Shown: positions 11,219 through 23,279 of the stretch, one piece after another | Layout of the letters: every line of letters begins with the position of its first letter | Numbering within the stretch: the first letter of the stretch is position 1 | DNA from: Zychaea mexicana | Taxonomy: Eukaryota; Mucoromycota; Mucoromycetes; Mucorales; Lichtheimiaceae | Direction: 5' to 3' | DNA length: 64,000 nt | Assembly: GCF_025766255.1 (NCBI RefSeq) | Contig: NW_026516779.1 | Location: 1 to 64,000 of the forward strand | Notes under the pieces: model-generated | The model's input: the letters and a program-made list of their open reading frames with translations, nothing else | What the model was told of the DNA's origin: nothing | Database searches by the model: none | Made by a program: the position numbers and the translations under genes

Positions 11219-14200
11219 ATGGAGAATAATCCGGAGCTAGTTGCATGCTTTTGCCCAGAATGTAGCAGAAGCACTGTTCTTGGCTTCCGTGAGGTTACCC
11301 GCTTGCAAAGAGAACAGCATGCTCAACGTTCTGTGAATGCTGCAAGATCTAGAATGTCGCACAATGGTATGGCTGCTGATGTAGGATATCAAGTGTTGGC
11401 ACTGTATTAATAAAATATTTCGTATTACAGTGAGTGCAATTATAGCTACATTTGAAGGTGAGCAGCCTTCACCCTCCCAACCGTCACCGTCGGCATCAGC
11501 GAATAATATGGATATCGATGCTATGGATATTGACGATGGCGTTTTGAATGAGCCTTCTCCCTCCCGTTCTCCTGGTATGCTGAGATAAGCGATCGAAAAG
11601 TAGTAAAGAGTAAAAAATAATTATAGTTGAACGTATATAGCTGTTGCTGCCGTTCGCCGGTTATCGTTCTCTGCTGAGGACACTGTCTTTGGGGTTGAGG
11701 AAGAAGAGGAATCAATAGCAAGCGACGATCGCTTGCTTGATGCAGACGATGTCGAATGGGAGATCGATGGTGACAATGGCAATGTAATTGAGACAGCCAG
11801 CATTGACGAGGAAGGAGGTGTGTATATGCTAATATGTGTCCAAGGCAACCCATTTTATTACAATCGTTTAATATTTCTCATACCTTCCAAAAGATGCTAC
11901 TACAAGTTCTCCTGCACGCACATCATTGCTTTCGGGATATTCGCATCCCTATGTCCTTGTCATTGTTTTCCTTGTCCTCTTCCAGCTGCACCTTATGTCT
12001 GAGCATATGTCAACGGCGCTTATTGAGTTTTGTGGACTCCTCCTCGAAGATCTTCCGCTCCCGTCCACCGACCGCCTTTCTCTCTCTCTTGCTACCTTGC
12101 GTCGAATCACTGGCATCTCTGCCCAGATCGATTCCCTGCGTCGTTATGTATCTTGCCCAAAATGCCATAGCATTTACCTTTTGACTCCAGATTGCCCGCG
12201 CACATGCACGAATGACGATATCCGTTACAACCGCCTCTGTGGTCAAGCACTGTTTCGATCCACGGGTAATAGCCTGTTACCGATTAAAGAATTTGCTTAC
12301 CAGCCCTTGTCTGCGAGTATTGAGCGACTGTTCAAGCGACCGGGATTCGAAGCAATGATCGAAGCATGGCGCGATCGCAGAAGTGTGGCAAATGCTTTTT
12401 TTGACGTTTATGATGGTGACATGTGGCGAGATCTTGTTGATCGTGCTGGTCGTCGATTCGTTGAAGAGATTCGATCGCTTTTGCTTACGCTCAACGTTGA
12501 CTGGTTTGGCCCGTTCATAAATTCGACTTACTCCTGTGGTGCAATTTACCTAACTGTCAACAATCTCCCCCGATCTGAGCGCTACAAAACCGAAAACGTT
12601 ATACTCGTTGGAGTAATGCCAGGTCCTCGAGAACCCAGCACTTCTGACATGAATCATTACCTGCGCCCAATGGTTGATGATTTGCTTCAGTGGTATGACT
12701 GGAAAACGATCGGGACGAATGAGTGTCCAGACGGAGCGCAAGTACGTTTGGCACTCCTACTCAATGCTTGTGATATACCTGCCGCCAGAAAAACAAGTGG
12801 ATTCACCTCGCATGCAAGTACTTGTGCTTGCCATAAGCGCGCTCGCCAATTTCCCGTTTTCCCTGGCACATCAGACATCGACTACTCGGGATTCAATTTG
12901 GACGAATGGGAATTGCGGACACGCGAAGACAATCGAGAGAACGCCCAGCATTGGCGACAAGCCGAGACACTTGCTGCTCGCCGACAGATCGAACGTGACA
13001 CCGGAACACGATGGTCTGAATTGCACCGCCTTGAATACTTCGATCCCGTTCGCTGCACGATCATCGATCCAATGCACAACTTGTTTCTTGGCACGGCAAA
13101 ACGTATGACCAAGATGTGGATCGAAAACGGCGACCTTACCAGGCAGGACCTTTGTGAAATGCAGGTTTTGGCAGACAGCATCGTGCTCCCTCCTGACTAC
13201 GTTTCCTTGAAGCGGAAGATCGGAGCTGGCTTCTCTTTTATGACCGCTGATGATTGGAAATCGTGGTGTATCGTATACTCGCCCTTCGTCTTGCAAAACC
13301 ATCTGCCCCGCCATCTTCTCGCTCACTGGCTGAGCTTCGTAAACGCCTGTCGATTGCTGGTCAAGCCTTCCGTCACCATGAACGAGATAGAAGGAGCCAA
13401 CACGTTTTTGCTGGACTTTTGTCGTGGTGTCGAACGCATTTATGGCAGAGAGCAAATCACGCCAAATATGCATCTGCATATGCACTTGGACGTAACGATC
13501 GAGGATTTTGGACCTTTATATGCTTTCTGGCTCTTTAGTTTTGAGAGATATAATGGATATTTAAAGGAGATCGATACGAACCAGAAGGATTCATTCGAGA
13601 TGACGTTCATGAAGAAGTTCTTGCAAAAGACAGGTGCTCGCGACTTTGTCCGGTCGTTTGAGGACCGCTTCATGGACAAGCCAAGCCATTTCGCCTTCTT
13701 GAATCGCTTTTTGGACATCGTGCAGCCGATGAAGCAAACTGGTGACACTACGAGTGGTGCGTTCGATCCACACAGATTTTTTGCGCTGTCGACTGGTACT
13801 GAACAGGCCACTGGAGGCGAGCCACTACCACCAGATGCATACCGTTAGATTTTGCACCAGCAACGTTTATGCCTGACCCAGTATATACTTTCCTTCTGGC
13901 CTTTTATCATCCGTTTATGGCACCCATCTGGACCATTACAGAGATGCGCAGGGTAGCCGGGTGTTTGTGAACAATCGTTATAACAAGATGAAGACAATCA
14001 CCATTTGGGTCAGCTCTTTAGGAGCAAAGAAGCAAGATCGCGGCGTGGTACGCACGCTCAGGTGCTGTATGAAGCAGAAGATCGAGGCGAACCGATCGCT
14101 TGGCCGTGCGAAATCCAGTACTTCTTCCGCCACGAGTTAAAGGTCGACGCCCAGCTCAAAGAACATGTTTTTGCCTTTGTTCGCTGGCATAGCATTTACA

Positions 14201-14391
14201 GCAGTAATGAGTCGTTGTTCGTGGATGAATATCTGGAGACATGGCGTAGCCACTTCCTTGCTGAGGACATGCACTGCATCGTGCCCGTTCATCGTCTGTA
14301 TAGTCAAGTGGCAGTTGTAAAATACGGCGATCAAACGCACGCAAGTGGTAGAACAGTCGTTATTCCGTTGCCTAAAAAGATGTTGGCGTAA
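11219..14391 (+). pseudogene. Tnp2 / Transposase_21 (CACTA/Plavaka-like) transposase, copy 1
   Basis: Exons 11219-11366, 11431-11574, 11641-11817 and 11894-13848 join in phase to 807 residues, then TAG. The N terminus has a CxxC zinc-binding start (CFCPEC), followed by Ser/Pro and acidic segments. The catalytic core has Asp about 359 (LTLNVDWF), Asp about 548 (IIDPMHNLFLG) and candidate Glu at about 654 or 707 (FWLFSFERYNG). These are the landmarks of the Tnp2 family, which cuts CACTA-type elements out and reinserts them. Homology continues past the stop: VYTFLLAFYH (frame of 13881), YGTHLDHYRD (frame of 13913) and the C-terminal domain at 14005-14391, each one base out of frame with the last. 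So the C-terminal part is broken by three small indels, or the sequence has base errors. A phase-1 intron before the FLVLFQ segment is conserved in copy 2. Confidence 0.75.
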
Positions 14392-14600
14392 AACAAAGAG
14401 AAGCAATTTTTTCTCCTCCCCCTCCTCAAAACTATCTTTCTCTTATTTCTTTCTCCCCCCACCAACTACTTAAAACGAGCGGCCTCTTGCTTCTTCCTCC
14501 CCCACCAAATAAATAGCACACTCACACACGCATATTATACAGACGTATTTTTGCCCACCCCTAACCCGCACAGCATAAGCCGGCAACCGCTTTATTTACT

Positions 14601-15748
14601 TTAAGCAAACATCCAGTCTTGCAGCTGCTCACGCACAGCCGAGCGCAAGGTAACTGCCTTTCGTGCTACTGATCGTTCAAGCACGTTCGGCTGCGAGTCA
14701 ACGTCCACAGCCGGTCTGAAATCGTCAAGTCTTTTCAGAAAGACGTTTGCCTACAAACAACATCTCTGTCAAGATTCACGCGTAAAGAAATCTACTTTGA
14801 AAGTAATTACCCGCTCACTACGCCATTCGGGCACGAAGACCGAGACACGCTTGCCACTGCGCAGGACACCAGTGCTGCTGCTTTCGTTGTCGGTCTCCTC
14901 TTCCGACATACATCCGTCCTGGAGCAACGACTTTCCACCGGGGTACTGTTCCTCCAGTTCGATCGCACGTTGCTGGAAAACATTGAGTCGTCGTACTAAT
15001 TTCTGTTTCAGATGTTAAGACAATACTCTTACAAAACCTCCTATTACTTTACTTACGCTATGTCTGCGCTGATAGCGTCTTCTCATCACTTTTTTGCGCG
15101 CTTTCGTCTCGGGCGACTCGTTCCCCTTCGTCCTTAAATTATCAAAATGGGTGTAGACCATTTTTTTTATCTGCTTCTTGTCCAAGTTGAAGCAGCCTTG
15201 GCCTTCGATGTAGTCGACAAGGCGCTTCACGGCATCCTTGTTGGCCTGGTTTGTGAAGGGGAGGTCGAGCCTGAGACCAGCGTCGCCCAGTCGCTCATTC
15301 TGTGTACGTATACAATCCTTCAACACATTTATTGTAACAATAGAATTCTTTTTAGCAATCATCACTGTTCTAATATTCACCACTTTCTTTTTTTTACAAT
15401 TGTCTCTCTGTTCTCTAGTATGGCACTTACAGACACAAGTGGAACACGACGACCACGCGCTTCAGCTTGACGGCCAACGCCAACGCCACCACCTTGACCT
15501 TCACCGAGGGCCCCACTACCAACTGTGGCAGTACGATATGCCATATTGGCAACTGTTTGGCCAATTCTATCGACCTTTTCGTGCAGTGCCTGGTTCTCGG
15601 CCTGCAAATTACGGACAGTATCCAAGAGCGCGTTATGCTGTTGTTGTTGCTGCTGCCGATCCAGGACACTGTTCTGCTGTTGGGCATCATTTTCACGCTG
15701 CGCCATGCGCCGTTGTCGCTGGGCTTGGAGATCGCTTACAGTAGGCAT
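14601..15748 (-). CDS. Transposon accessory protein, coiled-coil plus MSEEE/WRS motif family (intact)
   Basis: Four exons, 15748-15431, 15299-15057, 15002-14811 and 14750-14601, all in phase 0, give a 300-residue protein with no stop. Residues 1-65 are Gln-rich and coiled-coil-like. Exon 2 ends in a very basic segment (KARKKVMRRRYQRRHS), a plausible DNA- or nucleus-directed region. Exon 3 has GCMSEEETDNES and, after a short gap, VFVPEWRSER; exon 4 has NVFLKRLDDF. Similar MS(D/S)(D/E)E...WRS proteins occur, as I recall, beside transposases in Mucoromycota and Basidiomycota; no function is established. It is convergent with Tnp2 copy 1, ending 210 bp from it, and its sibling lies near Tnp2 copy 2. 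That suggests a second element-encoded protein, like the DNA-binding partner of plant CACTA elements (inference). Confidence 0.75.
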
Positions 15749-17406
15749 CTATACAGTATTATCATCTCTCAATATACAACATTAACTAACAGCTGCAGTG
15801 GTTATTATAATTTACGTTCGTTTTGTTATTTTATCGTGTAGGCACAAGAAGTATTGGAGGAAAGAGGTTTGATAAAATGCAAGTACCTGGATCTATAGGG
15901 GATCATTTTATTGTGGGGGATCTGGTTTTTTTTGGTACTCTTTTAATGCATGGTCAGCATGACTTTAACAGTATTGCAGGTTAGTTAAATTTCGCATCGA
16001 TCGTTCCTTCGTATTTTACGCCTTTCTTTCTGTTTCTTTCTCTTCCTTTTCTCTTCTTTCCTGGCTGCTACCGATACACTATTCTCTCAAGGACCCAATA
16101 CCGTAGGTTTGTAAGGCACTCTTTACTTTTATTGCTCCTCAACTGCCTCTAAGTCTCTGTAGCTTTTATGAAGGATATTTTATTTCGTATGTACATGTAG
16201 CTCATGATTCGACCGGTTTTCCTAAATAAAAATCATAGGTATGATCCATACGAGTTGAAGCTTGTAAGTATTCCCTTTGTAATGTTTACACACTTTCTTT
16301 CTACAGTTTTTCTTTCACTAAAAGCCTTCTTTCCTCATTCATAGCTTGTTTGTACTTTACATAGTCTTCCATCCTGGACATCCGCGTAGATCCCCATTTG
16401 CACTGCTGCATGCAGGTTGCCCACTGTCTGATCGCTGTTAGTACCGTCCAAGCGGAACTTTCCAGGTACGGTAAAGCTACCCATATTTTTGCTTCTGTCT
16501 AGCTGCAGTGCAGGTTACCTTCGCTCTTCTTAAGTGAATCGCAGACTCATTAGCACACACAGCATGATTTACCCTTTTGCCTTTGCCCCATCACCATCTA
16601 GAGATTTTATGCACCACATTCACACACATATACATAGAAGACTCCTTTCACCCTTCGCATTTATTCTTTACCACCCCTTTAATGCTTTTTATTGCTCTGT
16701 AAATGGTTTCCGAAACTTTAATAATGGAATAAATAAATTCGGTTGTATATGACCATACTATGATAATCATCACTGCTATACAATAATCAAAACCTGCTGC
16801 GATTATTTCATCCGTTTAGTATATGCCCAAAATCGATCGCGCTAAAATATGCTATGCAGACCTCTGTATGCACGATAAGCTTCAGTACCCAGTCCGTATG
16901 TAAAGCAATTGGGGGATCCCTTCTATGCATATGCATTACCCATTATCAAAATTGGAAACCAACTATAAAGCTGTTGAAAACAGCTGAATATGTGATAAAA
17001 AAGCTGCCTTTTGCAGGAACTATAAAGCGGTTATAAAATAGCTTTATATTTGGATGACAAGCAGTATATTCAGCTTATATTCAGCTGTTTTTTGCCCCTT
17101 TATATTACCCCTCCTGCCCAGTGTTAAGTGACGGTGCTCAGGCGACGGTGTTAGTATGAAGGACTTCAAGGAAGACACATTCAGCACGAAGATGTGACAA
17201 TCTGATGAGGCCGTTCAAGTAAAAAAGCTCAAAGTACAAGTTGGAGATGTACAGCAAACGTAAAAAAAAGTGGGTAGAAGAGAAAAAGGTGACGAAATTG
17301 AGTTGATGAGAGCGGAATACTAAATAATTAAAAAGAGCGGCAAAAAGATACACGTAGAAGAAGCTTTTGAAGAAACACGTCTTTCATATAAAAAAAACTG
17401 CTTTAT
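15749..17406. other. Non-coding region between the two accessory genes
   Basis: No gene supported. Pyrimidine-rich sequence lies at 16010-16070. From 16955 to 17123 there is a cluster of subterminal-type repeats (CCAACTATAAAGCT, AAAACAGCTGAATAT and its inverse ATATTCAGCTGTTTT) ending in a CAGTG word at 17119-17123, a possible right end of the first Tnp2 element. Confidence 0.45.
16959..17062. repeat. Subterminal repeat cluster, right side
   Basis: Contains CCAACTATAAAGCT (16959-16972), the exact inverse of bases 10618-10631, and a direct near-copy (17040-17062) of 10618-10640. AACTATAAAGC occurs again at about 17021. These are the only places in the window where I see this motif. Confidence 0.6.
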
Positions 17407-18456
17407 TCAATTCTCATATGTCCACAGCGCAAGGCCATGACGAACTTTTTCATCTAATGTTCGATCGTTAAGCTCTATTGTAGGTCGTTCATGGGAGGAT
17501 GTGTGGCCAGGTTCGCAGATTTTGTCTATCTCATGTAGAAAGCGTGTTGCCTATAAAGCTGATTTAGACTATGCTGCATATATCAAGATGAATAGAGTAC
17601 GAGTGATCTCATGCTAGTCCTTATATTATCGGATCTCTAAGCTGGACGAGAGATCACTTCACTATCCTCAATATTGGATATGTATGCTGCAGCAAAGATG
17701 TCTCCGGGATCTTGATACAAGGACAGTGCTGGATGGGTCTTGTTTGCATTATATGTTTTCTTACGCTTGTTCGCCAACTGTCAACCGAATATATATTGTA
17801 TGTTATTGTGAATCCATGCTGTAAAGAGAAGTTGAAAATAAACTTACACTTGCACGCGCAGCTCGTTTCTTGCTTTTTTGTCGGCGAGCTTCATTTATGT
17901 GGTCCGGCTGTGTTTCCCAATTTTTCTTATTGTAAAAAGAAACCCTGAGCGCCCTCTTCATAGCCTGGGTGCTCCAGTTAAAAAGCTGGTAATCTCGACT
18001 CTCCGTCACTGTCCTAAGAACTTGACTCATGATTGTAGAGTTTGGCTCATCATTTATGCGTAGGCTATAATCCCAGGCGAGACCTTGGTGCTTGGATACA
18101 GAGGAATAGGCTTCTTGCAGAAGGCCCTAATAAACAATTCAAAAGTTGACGAGATGTTTATAATAGCCCATGCAAAATAACTGTCGATTTGTAAAGCTTC
18201 TACAAATACGTACCATCATACTACTACTGCTATTGCTCTTGGTATCACTTCTAGCACTGCTTGTATTGTGGCTCTGAATATATGCCGCAACTCTCTGTTC
18301 TAGCTGTCCTACTTGCTGGCGTAATGACTGGATTTCATTGTTATTGACTGGAGAAAAGCTTTGTTGGTGGAATTGACCTGCTGGGAACATGGTAGTAGAG
18401 AAAGTAGTGACGATATAGATTGCTATGATGCCTATCAATGCTAGAGAATGGCCCAT
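17407..18456 (-). pseudogene. Accessory protein, decayed sibling of the 15748-14601 gene
   Basis: Exons 18456-18214, 18126-17848 and 17777-17637 join in phase 0, and a last exon 17550-17407 encodes ATRFLHEIDKI followed by 37 more residues. The order matches the intact sibling: Gln-rich coiled coil (IQSLRQQVGQLEQRV), basic end of exon 2 (RRQKSKKRAARAS), a YISNIEDSEVISRPA block, then the FLxxID exon. At the expected Trp of RPAWRS the codon is TAG (17639-17637), and the donor expected just after it reads ATAAGG instead of GTAAGG. Both are G-to-A changes on the coding strand. It lies upstream of and divergent from Tnp2 copy 2, the opposite arrangement to copy 1. The first Met could also be the one at MFPAGQ. 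Confidence 0.65.
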
Positions 18457-19664
18457 CTATTTATACTTTAGTTGAAATGGATGATTCAGACACCAAGTTA
18501 CCGAGCTCTCTACTAGATAAAAGTCTTGGCCAAATAAGTTGAGATGTCCGTTCTCTGAATGAGCTATTCAGTACAGGCCATCCGGAACACTTTTGCATGA
18601 TATGCCTTGATGTGTAAAATCTGTAAACAAGTCTCAGGAAAAGTAGACATATATTATAGACAGGGATGCATCTGATCGCGCGAGGATGGTATTTGTTGTT
18701 TCTCTTTCTTAGCTATGTGATGCAGATATAGTTTTGCTTTGAAGTAAGTGAGACAGCATTGTCAGATTCGGGGCATGTCTGTTGTATAACATCCATGAGT
18801 GCGTAGTACATGACAGAATACATAGATGCTTGGAGGAAAGAGAGAAAATTATATATACCAAAAAGAGATGCTGCCCGCTGTACGCTATCTATTACTAAAG
18901 CCAAAGTCATGCATAAGAAAGATAGGATATGTTAGTGTAGGGACAACGATAAAACATGCAAAGAAACAATACCAAATCGAGATGCTGTCCGCTGTATATT
19001 ACCCATCATTTATCATCCGTCGTATTGAAGGCAAAAGTATACATATCTCATTGTGCGGGAGAAAAAAAACATGCATAGACAAAGTTACCAAATCCAGATG
19101 CTGCCCGCTGTAATATATATCAACTAGGTCAAAGCCTTGTTCGTGCATGTGCATTTCCTATTCTTTTCGTTCGCTGCTGTAAGCGTCATGCAGCTACCAT
19201 TACACAATGGGACGTGGGATATGCACATCCTGGTTTTTTTATCGATCCGCGCCATCACATTATAGTAAGAAAACACTATCAATCCAGTTGTGAGCAGCTG
19301 TTTTTTATTTCATTCTTTCACGAAAAAAATGTTGTTACCCTCTGGTAGCTGTGTAAGATAATTGTACCTGCAAAAAATTCATCTGTAACTTACTGTTCTA
19401 CATGAAGATGGCCGTGAAAAATTAAACGCACTTCAGAAACAGCGGTGTTTACTCTACCTGCATAGTAGCATTTACCAAAAATGACTACACATCCACACCG
19501 GCATTGCTGTGCATTTCCAACAATTAGCATCCTCATCCGTCCAAAGTCCAAAGCAATAATAGCTTCCGAGTACTTTCTGCATAAGTTTTCTGCTTCGACT
19601 ATATATAAGCTGGATAAAATAAGTCTTTGGATCGAATAACCATTTTTTTTCAAGTACCTTCATT
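18457..19664. other. Intergenic region between divergent accessory pseudogene and Tnp2 copy 2
   Basis: No gene supported. It holds three imperfect tandem repeats (see the repeat entry at 18860-19115) and presumably the promoters of both flanking genes. Confidence 0.45.
18860..19115 (+). repeat. Three imperfect tandem repeats, period about 115 bp
   Basis: The block ACCAAA...GATGCTG(C/T)CCGCTGTA recurs with GATGCTG near 18867, 18981 and 19097 (spacing 114 and 116 bp). Each gap also carries a CATGCA(T/A) plus AAG-rich word. The repeats sit midway between two divergent transposon genes. Confidence 0.65.
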
Positions 19665-22600
19665 ATGTCAACTCCCCCCACGCTTCCATCACTTACACTG
19701 GATCCAAACAGAGCCGTACTGTGTCATTGCGACAGTTGTTTCGTTTCAAACAACTCGCACTGTAAGCTTGTGTCAGCACGAACAGAACGTCGCCATCGTC
19801 ACGACCATGGAATAGCCAAGTGTATGTTGTCGTATATATATTGCTGTATATGTTGTTGTGTATATATTGTTGTATGGTTCCTAATACATAAATGGCCATC
19901 CTTCTAGTTTCTTCACGGCGCGAAGGTCGTTCAAACCTCCAGCTACTCTATTCGGATCAGCCAAGCACCGGCGAAAGTTGTAAGTTGCCATTTGTCTTCA
20001 GAGTGGGAACGTCTTCGGTTGTTCGGTGCTAGTATCGACGATCAGACCATTAACGTTATTGCCATTTGACCCATTAGCCACACCAATGGAGCTCGATTCA
20101 AGCTTGAGTGAGACCAGCGGCCAAGCTACAAGCACGATTGACTTGCTGCAACCGCCACCATCAGTTTCGACATTCGACATTACTGTTGAGGGAGAAGAGG
20201 ACGAAAACACCGATGGTAAATTTATGTTCTCGTATAAACTAAAGATAGTAGCACGAAATTCAAATTATTAGTATCTCATACACGATGTTCTACACAGATA
20301 TTACACGACCATCCGACTTCATTATCATGTTTTACCTTTTCCTGGCCTTGTTCCAAGATCGCTATTTGAGCAGGGCTGGTGGTGAGCTGCTCCTCCATTT
20401 TCTATCTGTCGTTTTTGCGGGTCTCTACATTCCAATCAGTATCCCACGGTCAATGGCTACTGTACGCCGCTTATCCGGTCTTAACGAGCTCTTGGATTGC
20501 GGTCAAGCAATCGTTATATGTCCCAGCTGCCAATGCCTCTATCCCAATGAACATATACCTACCGACTTGAAATGCTCGTTCCAGAAGTTCCCACACCATC
20601 CAATGACAGCACACCGAGCCCATGCGGCATGAACTTGTTTCATTTGAGAAACAGAAACCTTGTACCTCCCAAAGTGTATGCGTATCATCCTGTGTCAGCA
20701 AGCCTTGCAATTATGATGCGTAGACCAGGATTCGGCGAAAAACTCCAGCACTGGAGGAACCGAACCTCACGACCAAATTCTTTGGATGATGTATACGATG
20801 GTCGCAAATGGTGGTCGATAATGGCGCCAGAATCCACGGCAGAAAACCCTGTATCATTCGTTGGACGTGTCGGAAATCAACACTCACTTATGTTGACGCT
20901 CAATGTCGATTGGTTCCAGTCATTCGATAAGCAGACTTCGTATTCTGTCGGTGCCCTGTATATGACAATCAATAACCTGCCAAGATCTGAACGATTCAAG
21001 TCATCAAATGTCATATTAGTCGGTATAGCACCAGGACCCCACGAAAGCTCCAAAGGTACCATTTCGATTATACTGTTGCTTATCTTTTTGCTCGTTGATT
21101 CTGGAGTCTCGCATGTGTGATTCTGACTCCCTTTCCTTTTTATACTGATAGAGCAAATCAATAATTTCCTGCGTCCAATGGTCGACGATCTGTTACATTT
21201 ATATCATGGCAAAGATATGGTTATTGATGACGGCTCCTTGGTCAAAGTGCGAGCAGCTCTATTGTTCGTAGCATCGGACATACCGGCTTCAAGAAAGGTT
21301 TCTGGCTTTACAGGTCCAAACTCATTCTACGGATGTAACCATTGCGACATTTCCTGGCCATCGCAAGCAGAGAATCCAAGGCTGCGCGATTACTCCAACT
21401 TTGACTTTCCTTGGAGATTGCGGACAAAGGCAAAGAACTTGGCAGACGCAAAAGCTTGGAAGGCAGCAAAAACGGCTACTGAAAGGACACAGTTGGAGAA
21501 GTCAAATGGAACACGCTGGTCCGAGTTGCATCGTCTTACTTTGATCCTGTTTCGCAGACAATAGTCGACTGTATGCACAACATGTTCTGCGGGACAGCCG
21601 AGCGCATGGCCACCATATGGAAAGATGACGGAACCTTGACCAAGGAGCATTTGACCGATATGGAGAGTTGCCTTGAAAAGATGGTGGTGCCCCCATCATA
21701 CAGCATCGCTCGCGGCTGTATTGCGACTGGATTTGCTGATATGACGTCGGATGAATGGAGGTCGTGGACTGTTGCACTCTCGCCGTCGTTGTTGAAGGGA
21801 AGATTGCTAGGAGAAAAGATGACACACTGGTTGCTCTTTGTCGCGGCAGCACGTCTCCTCTGTAAGCCATCCATCACCATCGCCGAAAACGAGGAAGCCC
21901 ACCAACTGCTGCTCAAATTTGGCCGCGACTTTTCAAGATTGTACTCTAGAGATCAAGTCACGCCAAATATGCACTTGCATGTTCACCTTCGCGACATGGT
22001 ACTCAATTTTGGCAGCTGCTATAACATGTGGGTATTCAGCTTTGAGCGGTTCAACAAGATCATCAAGAACCAGCACACCAACCAAAAAGACCGTTTCGAG
22101 CTTACGTACATGAAGAAGTTCTTGAGTGTCGTGTTCGCTGATGATATGGTCCGACGAGTCGTGGTCGAGCGGTGCGGCAACAGCACGATTGCCAGACAGA
22201 TTGCTGAGCTGTTGCTGCCACAATCAAGCCATGCAAGAGCATTACGATTGTCAGCCGTTCTTGGATCAATCGGATTTCGACTATGCCGCGGGAGTAAGCG
22301 TAGTTGGTTGGGAGCCGCTGCCACCATCATGTCTTCCCCTCAAGACGGGCAAAAAGGTGTACATGGATACGCGCCACTACCACTGTCTTGTCGAGTATTA
22401 CCAATCGATGTTTCCAGACATGAATTTTGTGTCACTCGCCAGCACTAGTGGTAATCAGGTCAGCGATCACCTCTACAAATTTGCAAAAGTCGATCTCCTG
22501 GGCCAAACATTCATTTCTGAAATGTCTCGCCACATCAACACCAGCACCTATGTCCGAGTCGTTTGCCCAAGTACTCAGTTTCATACTGAAGCGATCGTTC

Positions 22601-22892
22601 GTCCTGGGCGCATTTTATATTTCTTTGTCCACAACCTGCGCAATCCCACGACGGTAATTTCTGCCAGTTCGTTTTTGCTTTTGTTGAGTACCTACGACCA
22701 AATACGCAAGTCTTTGAGTCGTTTAGGATGCTAGGCATGGACGTCTACCATTTAGAAATCGAACCGTATACGTGGCAGTGTGTCGTTCCTTTGGGGAGGC
22801 TCCATTCCGGCGTTGTTGTTACCCCTATTCAAATAGACAATAGCTGTGCTCTTACATATTTACCACGTAAAATAAAAGTAATCTACTCTTAA
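19665..22892 (+). pseudogene. Tnp2 / Transposase_21 transposase, copy 2 (decayed)
   Basis: A likely first exon starts at ATG 19665 with a CHCDSC zinc-binding motif, ending at about 19819. An acidic exon ends at 20215. The next exon runs 20298-21055, then 21152 to about 22892. The phase-1 intron before the LFLALFQ segment matches copy 1; an extra intron (21056-21151) splits the block before NNFLRPMVDD. The core keeps LTLNVDWF, DCMHNMFCGT and WVFSFERFN. It is broken by frameshifts near 20600-20630, 21536 (about 4 bp missing relative to copy 1, between HRL and YFDP), 22230 and 22650, so no functional product is expected. Exons between 19819 and 20000 could not be placed with confidence. Confidence 0.7.
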
Positions 22893-23279
22893 AAGCAAAA
22901 TACCTCAGGTCAGGTCTTTTTCTTTTTTGGCTTCACGCTGCTGTAGTTGTAATGAAGAATAAAATAAAAAACAAGTTTTGAATTATAGAAATCGCTTCAG
23001 ATTTAAAAAGCATTTTGAAGGAATCTAATGCGATGGCGAATCAAGAAACTTGTAGATGGTCAAATAAATAAAGATGTTGAAGAATTTGATTTAGTAATTG
23101 GTAAAAAAATAAAAAAAAAGTAAAAAAGGAGAAAAAAGCAAAGTGGTGGAGACAAGCATAGTGGCGGTAAAAGTCTCAGAGTGGGAAGAAGCACAGCAGT
23201 CCAGGTGGTGTAAAAAAGGGGTCATCCCGGATGGTTTTGGGGAGAAGGATTTTAGTGGGGGAGCCAATTTTATCCATTT
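22893..23279. other. Non-coding stretch after Tnp2 copy 2
   Basis: A-rich sequence with a short Lys-rich open frame near 23030-23120. I see no recognisable gene. Confidence 0.4.
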
